Shown here piece by piece: positions 53,617-61,619 of a stretch of 64,000 nt of DNA. The notes under the pieces were generated by a model. The model worked only from the letters and a program-made list of their open reading frames with translations. It searched no databases and was not told where the DNA came from. The stretch is taken from the NCBI RefSeq assembly GCF_006965485.1, contig NZ_CP041360.1:6242501-6306500 (forward strand). The letters run 5' to 3'. The position numbers and the translations under genes were made by a program. Positions within the stretch are counted from its first letter, which is position 1. Each line of letters begins with the position of its first letter. The DNA is from Spirosoma sp. KCTC 42546 (GTDB lineage: Bacteria; Bacteroidota; Bacteroidia; Cytophagales; Spirosomataceae).

Positions 53617-55047
53617 TTATTGGCGAGCGTAAATAGAGGTATATTGGTCTTGGAAAATCCGCTTAAAAGCACCAATCCGCTCTGGCACGCTAGATGGGAT
53701 TTCATAGCTCGCATTTTTAAATCCGTCACTGACAATATATTTTACACTGTCTCTATCAGCCATCTTAAAAAAGGCTGATAAAGGAATTGGGCCATATCTC
53801 CTTTCCATTAAATGGTAATAGGTTAGACCATGTATCTGGTAGTTACTTTGCTGCCCCCAAAAAAAGCTGATAGGAGCAATGATTTTTGTGTGTAACTGAG
53901 GCATGTGTTGCGCTAATTGAGTATTATATGTAGGTATGTAAACCTCTATATAATTTTCTTCTAATACTTTAGCAACGCTAAATAGAGAAAAAATGAAGTA
54001 ACCCACCAATAACCATTTACCGGCTGATTGATACCTAGGTGATAACAATGGTAAATAAGTTATCAAATAATCAGAAACTAGCAGGACCATCCAAGGCACA
54101 AATAGAAGGAAGTAAAAGTCAAAATTACTTTTAGAGAGAACCCAAAATATACTAACTAACAAGACCAAGTACAAAAGGACAGGTTGTGACAACCGAACGT
54201 ATCTTCTAAATATCAGTAGACAAAGTAGAGCTAAAACTGATAATGGGACCTCGCCATGGCTATGAAAGAATAATTGATGATAGTTGAGCATAACACTCAA
54301 CTTATCACTAAGTTTTAAGCCAGCCTGAGTCGCAGGATCATTTAAAAACTGCATAATCATCCTGTCAATATTTCCATCTAACAAAGCATCTAATCCATAT
54401 AAACTCAGTGTTATTCCACTGGCTATGCCAAACCAGATAGAAGACCGCCAGCCCATACGTATAAAGGCCCACAGGAGGCCTGCCATTAGATAAATCAAAC
54501 CATTCAAATGGGTGAGTGCTGCCATGCCAGCCAAAATACCTGCCAGACCTAATCTAGTGGGGTGCCCCTCTGATCGGTCAAGTGCAACATAAGATGCAAA
54601 GCCTAGAGACATACACATTATTTCGGGGCGGTTGACAAAAAAGTACCGTATAAGTGTACCGCAACCAAAGTAAAGAAGAACTGCTAGCCAGCGTTGCTCA
54701 GCAGATTGTCGACGATTATAATACCAAATAAGAAATCCGGTTAGGCATCCAAATATAGGTGTAAGTAATTTACTGAAAGCCAAGGTAAAACTTGTGGCAC
54801 TCATCCATAAAGCACCTGCGTAAACGAATAGCTTATGAAATACATAAATTCGGTCTTCCCAGCCATTATACCCTCTAAAGAATTCTGATCTAACCCAGCC
54901 ATCTTTAGCTAACCAATATGATTGTTCCGCAAACCAAGCATCATCGAAATGAGCTGTACGGTGATAGTAAGTTAGGCCAAGGCTGCCCAATAAAACCAGA
55001 AGCGCATATTGATATGTACGTAACTTGAAAAGAAAAAACGGTGTCAT
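53617..55047 (-). CDS. GT39/PMT-like membrane glycosyltransferase
   Basis: 476 residues, about eleven or twelve membrane helices. The first outer loop has the acidic pair in HFDDAWFAEQSYWL, and NRPEIMCMSLGFASY and LAGMAALTHLNGLIYL follow, as in ArnT/PMT-type (PMT_2) transferases. It uses a lipid-linked sugar donor and acts at the outer face of the inner membrane. Same strand and AT-richness as the GT87 gene. Confidence 0.8.
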   Translation of the reverse strand: MTPFFLFKLRTYQYALLVLLGSLGLTYYHRTAHFDDAWFAEQSYWLAKDGWVRSEFFRGYNGWEDRIYVFHKLFVYAGALWMSATSFTLAFSKLLTPIFGCLTGFLIWYYNRRQSAEQRWLAVLLYFGCGTLIRYFFVNRPEIMCMSLGFASYVALDRSEGHPTRLGLAGILAGMAALTHLNGLIYLMAGLLWAFIRMGWRSSIWFGIASGITLSLYGLDALLDGNIDRMIMQFLNDPATQAGLKLSDKLSVMLNYHQLFFHSHGEVPLSVLALLCLLIFRRYVRLSQPVLLYLVLLVSIFWVLSKSNFDFYFLLFVPWMVLLVSDYLITYLPLLSPRYQSAGKWLLVGYFIFSLFSVAKVLEENYIEVYIPTYNTQLAQHMPQLHTKIIAPISFFWGQQSNYQIHGLTYYHLMERRYGPIPLSAFFKMADRDSVKYIVSDGFKNASYEIPSSVPERIGAFKRIFQDQYTSIYARQ

Positions 55048-55516
55048 GGAATTGAGAATAACATATTTTTGAACAAACGCTCGTCATCTGACTATTAACA
55101 CGTCCAAACGTAGTAGAGATAATTGTGTAAAATTGAAGAAAAGAGTTGTAAACGACTTTATGTTGATGATTAAAAGCTTTTTCCCGTGGCAGAAATTTAT
55201 CGTTTTAGTGGAATGTCGGTTGATCGTTGATACTGTTTAGGTATCTAGGTAGGAGAGTATTTGGCTTCGGTAAAAAGATATTATATGCTGATCTATTAGG
55301 CTATGAATTAGAATTAGACAGATCTACTGAAAATTGTACTATATATATTTGATATATAAATAATATAATATATATATTCTTTGTAAATAAAATAGTTTAC
55401 TAATAGAACTTTTTGAAAATAATACCGCAAGACAGATGTCTTGCGGTATTATCTAGACAATTATGTTGAAATATAGTTAACCTGCAAGTTATATTTCACT
55501 TTAAGCGGCTCCTGCA
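55048..55516. other. AT-rich intergenic stretch with one terminator
   Basis: Contains a long A/T run (about 55335-55400) and a terminator-like perfect stem: AATACCGCAAGAC (55421-55433) pairs with GTCTTGCGGTATT (55438-55450), loop AGAT, serving the minus-strand lipoprotein gene. Nothing else seen. Confidence 0.7.
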
Positions 55517-56623
55517 CTACCACAGAACAGAGCTTGAAACGGTATAAGTAGCCGGTTGCCCTAAATCTGTGGTGTATCCTGGATTGCCCTGAGAAATACT
55601 TCCATCGATTGAATAATTCCAAAGAACAGCATCGTCATCTGCACTTAGTGAGCCGCCAAGATTCTCATAGTATAGATCAACCGCTGCTAAGGTTGTCAAA
55701 TATACTTGAGTTGTATAGAGACCAGCTACAATATGCTGAGTAGGAAAAGTATGACTGCGATATAAGCCGGCCACGGTTGGATTTATTGTACCATTCACTC
55801 CACAATTTGCATTCAAATAGAAGTCATAATCTATTCTTCTATAATCTGCACTTTGTCTCCAAACCCAGTTGCCCCAAAAATCTTTGGTCTCATATTCTAA
55901 ATATATACCAAAATCCAATGCCGTAAATTTTTTACCTGTACTTGGATAACCTGACACATAGCTCTCAGTAAAAATCTTAGTACTATATATATGTCTTCGT
56001 CGTTGAGGAACTCCGACAAGCGTAAGGATCTGCATATATTTATTATCACGATCTTGACTTTCCATCCTGCTATAAGTTGTTCTAGCCGACTTATCTTTAA
56101 CATTTCTCTGTTCAATAATGCGAGCGCCGACTGAATACTTATTTTTCGAGATAGCTGGATCGTGCTTAATTGATTTGAGCTCTAATTCACTTGAAGCCTC
56201 ATGACGGAAACCATCACTATACCAAAATATTCGATTCCCAATCTGGTACTCCCCATTAAGGTTTATGATCATAGCAAGAGCTATTGGAAAACCAAAGCTG
56301 TCCATCATTTTAATAGCGTTATCGTCAGTACCTTTTAGATAAGTAGCACCAATAGATTCCAATCCTGTCTTTTCACCCCATTGTAATAACTCAGTAGGAG
56401 TTTTATTCACTAAGCCATTTCTAATTTCAGTAAACGAAGAAACATCTTTGAAGACAATTCTCCCATTTTCTACTTTGTACTTTTGTGACGACGCTCCGAC
56501 AGCTGAGTTAGTTGGCTGAACATCATTAGGCTTGATGCTCTCACAAGACATGGCTAATTGAGAGGCCACCAATAAAATGGCTGCTAAAGCGAGCCGATAG
56601 CTCGCTGTAAAGAAATAATTCAT
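55517..56623 (-). CDS. Uncharacterised lipoprotein
   Basis: 368 residues from the ATG at 56623; an upstream extension lacks signal features. The signal peptide has the lipobox SQLAMSCES. The mature protein has a low-complexity linker (QPTNSAVGASSQ) and a beta-rich domain with few Cys. I do not recognise it. AT-rich like its neighbours. Gap 56708-57156 contains paired motifs near 57044-57081 resembling the palindrome at 970. Confidence 0.6.
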   Translation of the reverse strand: MNYFFTASYRLALAAILLVASQLAMSCESIKPNDVQPTNSAVGASSQKYKVENGRIVFKDVSSFTEIRNGLVNKTPTELLQWGEKTGLESIGATYLKGTDDNAIKMMDSFGFPIALAMIINLNGEYQIGNRIFWYSDGFRHEASSELELKSIKHDPAISKNKYSVGARIIEQRNVKDKSARTTYSRMESQDRDNKYMQILTLVGVPQRRRHIYSTKIFTESYVSGYPSTGKKFTALDFGIYLEYETKDFWGNWVWRQSADYRRIDYDFYLNANCGVNGTINPTVAGLYRSHTFPTQHIVAGLYTTQVYLTTLAAVDLYYENLGGSLSADDDAVLWNYSIDGSISQGNPGYTTDLGQPATYTVSSSVLW

Positions 56624-57043
56624 AAATTTGATTGTTTTAGTATAATTAGTTGAATTGATTACACCCCACTTCTGTCGCCAAACTGTCGTGGGGTTTTTCG
56701 TTGGCAATTAGTCAACTATTTTTAACTTATTTTAACGTCAAAAATAGCATTCTTGAAAAGTTTATAATCTAACAATACGGTAACATATAGTTTATCATAC
56801 TATTAGTTTGAGTAATATTTTCGCTCTTTCGCTAAGTATATATACACTGGTTTTCTAGTAAAGTATTATCCGTAGGATTTATTGATAATTTTTTATAATG
56901 TAATTTTAATATGAGTTTTTTCTCAAAGCACATCCATATTTTCTGATCATTTACCGATGGCATTGAATAAATTCTTCTAAAATTTATATTATTAAAAAGA
57001 AGCTTATACATTAGTCTACATAGTATTTTCCATGTACTAGACC

Positions 57044-57081
57044 ACGGGAGATTTACGGTTTTTCGTTGGGAGATTTCCCGT
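57044..57081. promoter_or_regulatory. Two motifs resembling the 970-989 palindrome
   Basis: ACGGGAGATTTACGG (57044-57058) and GGGAGATTTCCCG (57068-57080) share the GGGANATTTCCCG core with the palindrome at 970-989. They lie just left of the IS3 element. Could be another target of the same regulator or chance. Confidence 0.3.
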
Positions 57082-57303
57082 TTTTAACGAGCTTATTAGA
57101 AGAGAGCAGAAGTCTTACCCTTTTTTTACATCTGGCTAATTTCTCAAGAATTGAGGTGGGCCGATTTCGCCGGACACTTTTAATTTAGAGTTTGATTTAA
57201 ATTAGCTTGGTAATACTGCTTCTCAAAATTAATTGGTGATTGATAGCCTAAGGCTGAATGCAAACGCCGAATATTATAATACCCTTCGATATAATTAAAT
57301 AGC

Positions 57304-57319
57304 CGCACAGGCGGCCATG
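57304..57319 (+). repeat. 16-bp micro-element copy 5
   Basis: CGCACAGGCGGCCATG between AGC and TCA. Removal gives the OrfB peptide DAHDELFNYIEG in frame. Confidence 0.85.
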
Positions 57320-57353
57320 TCATCATGAGCATCTTGTAAGTTATCAAAGCAGC

Positions 57354-57369
57354 CGCACGGGCGGCCCCG
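57354..57369 (+). repeat. 16-bp micro-element copy 6
   Basis: CGCACGGGCGGCCCCG between AGC and CAT. Removal gives LLEDGCFDNLQ in frame. Identical to copy 10 on the other strand. Confidence 0.88.
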
Positions 57370-57423
57370 CATCTTCTAATAATTCGGCTTTTAGACGGCT
57401 CCACAATGATTCCGCATGGGCAT

Positions 57424-57439
57424 CGCTCCGGCGACCCGG
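57424..57439 (+). repeat. 16-bp micro-element copy 7
   Basis: CGCTCCGGCGACCCGG between CAT and TCT. Stem variant TCGC/GCGA keeps pairing. Removal gives NPYQNAHAES. Confidence 0.88.
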
Positions 57440-57539
57440 TCTGATACGGATTGTCTTTCTCAGCCATACTCTGCCGACAAGCCCATTTGTCGAGCCGCTT
57501 TTGGAACACTTTGCCGAAATACTGTCCACCCTGATCGGA

Positions 57540-57555
57540 CCGGGTCGCCGGAGCG
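57540..57555 (-). repeat. 16-bp micro-element copy 8
   Basis: Minus strand CGCTCCGGCGACCCGG between CAT and TCC, identical to copy 7. Removal gives IIHSDQGGQY. Confidence 0.88.
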
Positions 57556-57675
57556 ATGAATAATTAAGCCGGGCTGAGGCCGCCGTAAGGCAATGGCTTG
57601 ACCGAAAGCTCTAATAATCAGGCTTTCTTCCATCGTCATGTCAACGCACCAGTCTACAATTCGTCGCGAAAATAG

Positions 57676-57691
57676 CGGGGCGGCCCGTGCC
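57676..57691 (-). repeat. 16-bp micro-element copy 9
   Basis: Minus strand GGCACGGGCCGCCCCG between GAC and CTA. Stem variant CGGC/GCCG (the outer C may be G) keeps pairing. Removal gives WLDLFSRRIV. Confidence 0.83.
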
Positions 57692-57743
57692 GTCTAACCA
57701 ACTCGCTAAGTATGCCCCGTCACCACCCGTAATCGGGAGATAA

Positions 57744-57759
57744 CGGGGCCGCCCGTGCG
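57744..57759 (-). repeat. 16-bp micro-element copy 10
   Basis: Minus strand CGCACGGGCGGCCCCG between AAC and TTA. Removal gives GDITYLPITGG. Confidence 0.88.
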
Positions 57760-58087
57760 GTTATATCGCCCCCCCAAGCCTGATCGGCTCGCACAGGTAT
57801 CCCCAACTCAAGCAACAAATTAGGGCAAGCCTGCAGACTATGACGCGAATCCGTAGTACGAGGCACAAAACTACGGGGTTGAATGGCCTGCCAATTTTGC
57901 TCCTCCATGAGCCGTCTGATGCGATGACGACCTATCTCAATGCCTTCCTCGAGAAGTGCTTTTTGCACCCGTCGACTGCCATACCGACGGTGATGTTCCC
58001 AGAAGATCTCCTGAATAGAAGTTGTCATGTGCTGATCAGCTGGTGAAGATTGAAACGTTTGGCCTGCCCGGTACGCATAGTAGCTAC

Positions 58088-58103
58088 CGCTCCGGCGGTC
58101 CGG
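58088..58103 (+). repeat. 16-bp micro-element copy 11
   Basis: CGCTCCGGCGGTCCGG between TAC and TTT. Removal gives LEVSESSYYAYR. Confidence 0.86.
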
Positions 58104-58198
58104 TTTCGCTGACTTCCAGAGTATTACACAGTAATCTTACCGGAAAACTGGCTTCTTCCTGCTGAATGAATTGGTAAGTTAGTCTCAGGTCATGCGGC

Positions 58199-58214
58199 CG
58201 CTACGGCGGCCCGT
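58199..58214 (+). repeat. 16-bp micro-element copy 12
   Basis: CGCTACGGCGGCCCGT between GGC and TGA; the borders may shift by one or two bases. Removal lets the early OrfB frame run through HFQPHDLRLTYQ. Confidence 0.8.
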
Positions 58215-58236
58215 TGAAAATGGCGATAGCTTTTTT

Positions 58237-58504
58237 TTAAATATCGCGTTCCATCCCAGTTTGGCGAAGTTGTCGTCGTAGTGAATCGACTTCATCTTCC
58301 AAGACGGAGGGCTGTTTCCCTTCCCCTTTGTTCTTTTTTTCAGCCGCTCGCCAAGCATGGATAATGCTATCGCTGATGCCCATTTTGCGGGCTACGCTGA
58401 GGATGGATTCGCCATTAGCAACCAAGCGGAGGATGTCCGCTTTAAACTCAGGCGTGTACTTTCGTTTGGGAACGGTCCGCCGTGGCGGTTGAATGTTTGG
58501 CCAT
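58237..58504 (-). pseudogene. IS3 OrfA, one micro-insertion and a nonsense codon
   Basis: Reconstructed start ATG at 58504: MAKHSTPKRKYTPEFKADIL after removing the 16-bp unit at 58472-58487. The helix-turn-helix (ILSVARKMGISDSIIHAWR) and the C-terminal coiled coil follow. The frame ends at TAA (58239-58237), where the family normally has Leu in RDILKKA; a TTA to TAA change would explain it. The A-run here is the usual site of programmed -1 frameshifting to OrfB. Confidence 0.85.
58472..58487 (-). repeat. 16-bp micro-element copy 13
   Basis: Minus strand CGCCACGGCGGACCGT between AAC and TCC. Removal reconnects the OrfA start MAKHSTPKRKYTP. Confidence 0.86.
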
Positions 58505-58638
58505 TTGGCACAAGGTTAAAAAAGTTTCGTGTCCGGATTTTTAGGACCATCTCATCTAACCAATCTGCAACGAACAGAAAGATGAAACAAGTAACCTACT
58601 AAACCAGCCTCACCACACCAACGGTGTAAAGAATTTCC

Positions 58639-60081
58639 TTAGTAAGCCCTAAAATTCCATTTAGAATTATCGCTCCTAAAATCAAAGGCTGCCAAGGTCG
58701 GTGTGCTGTCTCCGGATGATACCAGCGCAAACTTTTTTCCTGAAGTTGGCACTACCTTAGGCATTATTCGGTAGGTGCCATCCGTCAATTGATCAATTCG
58801 CCATAGCTGTTCAGGCGCTCCGGTAAATGCTGGTACGGTTAGTACTTCCGCATCGGCAGTAGCCGCTAAGGCCCGATCGGTTCCGGCTAATACAATTTTA
58901 TAGTAGGGTCCGCCTAAATACCCGGTGGTATCAGGCGCATCGGTAATCGTCCATCTTTGATGGGGACGAGACATGTAGTCACCAATTCTCACCTGAATAA
59001 TCCCGGTTGGCCAGGTTTTTATGACATCAGCCAGCTGCTGGGCCGCAACGGGCTTTATGGGGTCGTTGTCGGGCTGGTTAAATCTCCGGGGTGCCACGGC
59101 CATTCTGGTGAAATCAACGGCCAACTCTAAGCCATAGCCTCTTCGTACAGATTCAATTTCGTATGTGCCCTCCTTAAACCTTTCTCCAGCAACAGGCCAG
59201 CCATCCTTCCAAACCACCGGCAGAATGCCTAACACACTTCGACCACCCTGCTCCAAATCGGCTTCATAATGAAGGGACATTTTTTCAACGCCTTGTTCAA
59301 GTATGATGTGCCCAAAATGACCGGGGCCAATTAAGCCTCCGCGTGTAGCCACCACCAGTTTACCGCCCCCTTCCAACATGCTTCTGCCTACATTATCGAT
59401 ATAGGGACCGGTTATTTTTTTGGATCGACCCACCACCACATTGTAGGTTGAGTTGGCCCCATCGCAACAACTGCCATGAGTGGCCAGCAGGTAGTACCAG
59501 CCGTCGCGGTACACCAGCGTGCTGGCTTCACAGACGATGGCGACATCGACGGGTGTATTGCCGGCTTTGAGTTTTCCGGTTTTGGGGTCTAATTCGATCA
59601 GCCGGGTGTGGCCGAAATAGGTGCCATAGGTTAGCCACAGACGTCCGGTAGTGGGATCTAATAGTACGCCGGGATCAATGGCGTCATTCTCTTCATAGCC
59701 ATCCGACGTTGCCACCACATTCGGTTCAGAATATTTAAAATCAGGGGATTTTGGGTCCAATGTTTTGTTCCACATGGTTAGAATGGCTCCTTTGTGGTTG
59801 GGTGAACCACCGGTGGCGCCATAGACAACCAGGTACCGATCCCCAATTTTGAGGACATCAGGAGCCGCTCCCCCACCCGGTCTCACCCCGCCACCATGCC
59901 AGGTCCAGCCATCATTGGAAATCAATCCGCCACCGCCGGTGCCGAATGTGTAATACTTGCCTTCACATTCAGCGATGGTCGAGGGATCATGGATAAAGGG
60001 TCTGCCAACCTGGGCCAATACGGTTTGAGTTACTAATAGGGCTACCAGGAGTATTAGGTGGGGGACTTTCATGCTTTTCAT
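58639..60081 (-). CDS. GH43 family glycoside hydrolase, arabinan endo-1,5-arabinosidase-like
   Basis: 480 residues. A signal peptide (~1-23) is followed by a five-bladed propeller starting FIHDPSTIAECEGKYYTFGTG with the catalytic Asp; AIDPGVLLDPTTGRLWL and CEASTLVYRDGWYYLL supply other active-site acids. The C-terminal ~150 residues form a beta domain (MSRPHQRWTI; PEQLWRIDQ). Likely acts on arabinan or similar plant polysaccharide outside the cell. The next gene 41 bp away is probably in the same operon. Confidence 0.88.
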   Translation of the reverse strand: MKSMKVPHLILLVALLVTQTVLAQVGRPFIHDPSTIAECEGKYYTFGTGGGGLISNDGWTWHGGGVRPGGGAAPDVLKIGDRYLVVYGATGGSPNHKGAILTMWNKTLDPKSPDFKYSEPNVVATSDGYEENDAIDPGVLLDPTTGRLWLTYGTYFGHTRLIELDPKTGKLKAGNTPVDVAIVCEASTLVYRDGWYYLLATHGSCCDGANSTYNVVVGRSKKITGPYIDNVGRSMLEGGGKLVVATRGGLIGPGHFGHIILEQGVEKMSLHYEADLEQGGRSVLGILPVVWKDGWPVAGERFKEGTYEIESVRRGYGLELAVDFTRMAVAPRRFNQPDNDPIKPVAAQQLADVIKTWPTGIIQVRIGDYMSRPHQRWTITDAPDTTGYLGGPYYKIVLAGTDRALAATADAEVLTVPAFTGAPEQLWRIDQLTDGTYRIMPKVVPTSGKKFALVSSGDSTPTLAAFDFRSDNSKWNFRAY

Positions 60082-60122
60082 GTACTAATTCGTTTTAATC
60101 CGCTTGAGCAGACTACTACCTA

Positions 60123-60875
60123 TTATTCGTAACTAATACGGAGGTTTTGTACAGGCGTTCCTTTTTCATCAAGAAAACGAACGCAGAAATTAGCCATACC
60201 CGGTCCGTTTATGACGCCCCCCCGGATGATGTTTCTTCCCTTTTTGAGCGTCAAACGGGCAGAGGTCCCATTATCGGCAATCATATCCCGGTCACCGGAA
60301 AGCAACAAGGCTTCCTGACCATTCAACCACCACATGCTGCCGGAATTACAGCCGACAGCCATCCGTACATTTTGGAGTTCGTCAGGGCAATCGATGATCG
60401 TAACCAGCCAGACTAGTATGCCATATTTGGGCTTGTTGATGGCATAGGTAAACTGGTATAAGTTAACATTGAAGGCCTTGCTGTCCAACGCATACCACTT
60501 CAGTGTCTGGTTGCCCACGTTTACCGTTTCGCCATTGCGGGGAACGGTGGTGTAATCGCTGGAAAAATTATCGGCCGAAAATGTGGTTCGGAGATAGTTG
60601 TCCGTAAATATATTATTCCGGACAATATCTTTCTTGACGGGTTCCAGCACCATCCAACGCTGAATAAAGCCCTTGGCATTCGGGGATTTCTGGGCGGCAG
60701 AGGCCAACGTGAAGTGTTTGGATAAGGTGTGTGTCGTATCGCCTTTTAGAGGTATAGGCGGGAGAGGTATTCTTTGTCCGGGCCCTTGGGCAAAAGCAGT
60801 AAGGCCACCTAGTTGTACTCCTGATAAAACGATAACCGATATCAGTGGCAATAGGTATTTGTATGTTCTGTTCAT
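60123..60875 (-). CDS. Secreted jelly-roll protein of carbohydrate metabolism
   Basis: 250 residues. A signal peptide (~1-30, ending AFAQ) precedes a beta-rich domain with MAVGCNSGSMWWLNGQEALL and LTLKKGRNIIRGGVINGPG, a pattern seen in sugar-binding jelly-roll modules attached to glycosidases and esterases. No catalytic residues are identified. It is upstream of, and same strand as, the GH43 gene. Confidence 0.65.
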   Translation of the reverse strand: MNRTYKYLLPLISVIVLSGVQLGGLTAFAQGPGQRIPLPPIPLKGDTTHTLSKHFTLASAAQKSPNAKGFIQRWMVLEPVKKDIVRNNIFTDNYLRTTFSADNFSSDYTTVPRNGETVNVGNQTLKWYALDSKAFNVNLYQFTYAINKPKYGILVWLVTIIDCPDELQNVRMAVGCNSGSMWWLNGQEALLLSGDRDMIADNGTSARLTLKKGRNIIRGGVINGPGMANFCVRFLDEKGTPVQNLRISYE

Positions 60876-60881
60876 CGCCTA

Positions 60882-61340
60882 TTCCTTATGAAAGGAGTAT
60901 TGTTGCTACATAAAGCGTAGAAAATGGAAACCTACTAAACAAAGCGGTGGAAGCATAGTCAGGCTGGAGAGGGCATATCTAGTGATTGATGACTAGTTCG
61001 ATCATCAGAACAGGTCGTGTACTATCTGTACGTCGCCAACTGAAGGTGGACAATACTGAGCACAATGTATTTTCTGGTTATTATGGATCGGCCGACCAAA
61101 GTCGCCAAAGAGTTGTTGGGGCATTATTGTTCCCAGTACAACCGCACGGTCGGCCCAGTCCCCAGCAAAAATGGGAAGAAACATAGGGAGCTTATCACAC
61201 AACAGCAGCGGCTGCCGCCTGTTCAGACTATATCCGTTCAGGAAAACCCTTGGCCAACTGCACGCCTACTCTTGCCCGGTAAGATAGATTGTTATATTCA
61301 TTTACGGCTTGAAACAGTTCACGAAAACATTGGAATAAAA
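60882..61340. other. Intergenic stretch, nothing recognised
   Basis: Short frames on both strands overlap one another without coding character. No promoter box or repeat stands out clearly. Confidence 0.5.
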
Positions 61341-61598
61341 TCAGGACAGAACGCGCAGCACTTGGTGATACTCCCTGGTCAACTGGAGCAGGTGATCAAC
61401 TATAGATGACCCATCAAACGCTTCGACGGGTAAGTCGAAGCGTTTGCCCTTTTCATCCAGCAGGTAAGCCGATACCAGCACGTTACCATTGGCAACAAAA
61501 CTGTTTAGGACTTCCAGTTGTATCTCCAGTTCCGCACAGCAAACACCAGGGCTATGCAGGGTACCATCCGGAGCCTTTAGAGAAAAATAAAGAGTCAT
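61341..61598 (-). CDS. Small hypothetical protein
   Basis: 85 residues, an alternating beta pattern (MTLYFSLKAPDGTLHSPGVC, LVSAYLLDEKGKRFDLPVE) then a helix. Unrecognised. It starts 22 bp after the ScyD-like gene stop on the same strand, so it may belong to that operon. Confidence 0.5.
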   Translation of the reverse strand: MTLYFSLKAPDGTLHSPGVCCAELEIQLEVLNSFVANGNVLVSAYLLDEKGKRFDLPVEAFDGSSIVDHLLQLTREYHQVLRVLS

Positions 61599-61619
61599 GG
61601 CCTTGCTGGTAGGGAGAGG

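Larger units (their letters stand above)
57180..58235 (-). pseudogene. IS3 OrfB transposase, broken by eight micro-insertions
   Basis: With the eight 16-bp units deleted, one open frame results. It reads through SESSYYAYRAGQ, the first catalytic Asp in GDITYL, DLFSRRIVDW, the second Asp in IIHSDQGGQYFG, NPYQNAHAESLWSRLK with the catalytic Glu, EDGCFDNLQ and the end IRRLHSALGYQSP. This is a complete DDE integrase core. As it stands, every insertion shifts the frame by +1. Apart from the insertions the coding sequence looks intact. Confidence 0.88.
57157..58550 (-). mobile_element. IS3-family insertion sequence carrying nine 16-bp insertions
   Basis: Imperfect terminal inverted repeats begin TGGGCCGATTTCGCCGGACA at 57157 and, on the other strand, TGGTCCTAAAAATCCGGACA at 58550. 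Total ~1394 bp; without nine 16-bp insertions it would be ~1250 bp, normal for IS3. It encodes orfA and orfB on the minus strand. No convincing target duplication was seen. Confidence 0.85.

Noticed and set aside
57344..57529. 61-codon minus-strand frame as a separate gene
   Set aside because: It is a shifted piece of the OrfB transposase created by two micro-insertions.
57304..58487. CRISPR array
   Set aside because: The repeats are 16 bp, in both orientations, with irregular spacing; the intervening DNA is transposase sequence, not spacers.
57304..58487. Ordinary REP/BIME palindromes
   Set aside because: REP units are longer, intergenic and paired; these are single 16-mers inside coding frames with precise frame restoration on removal.
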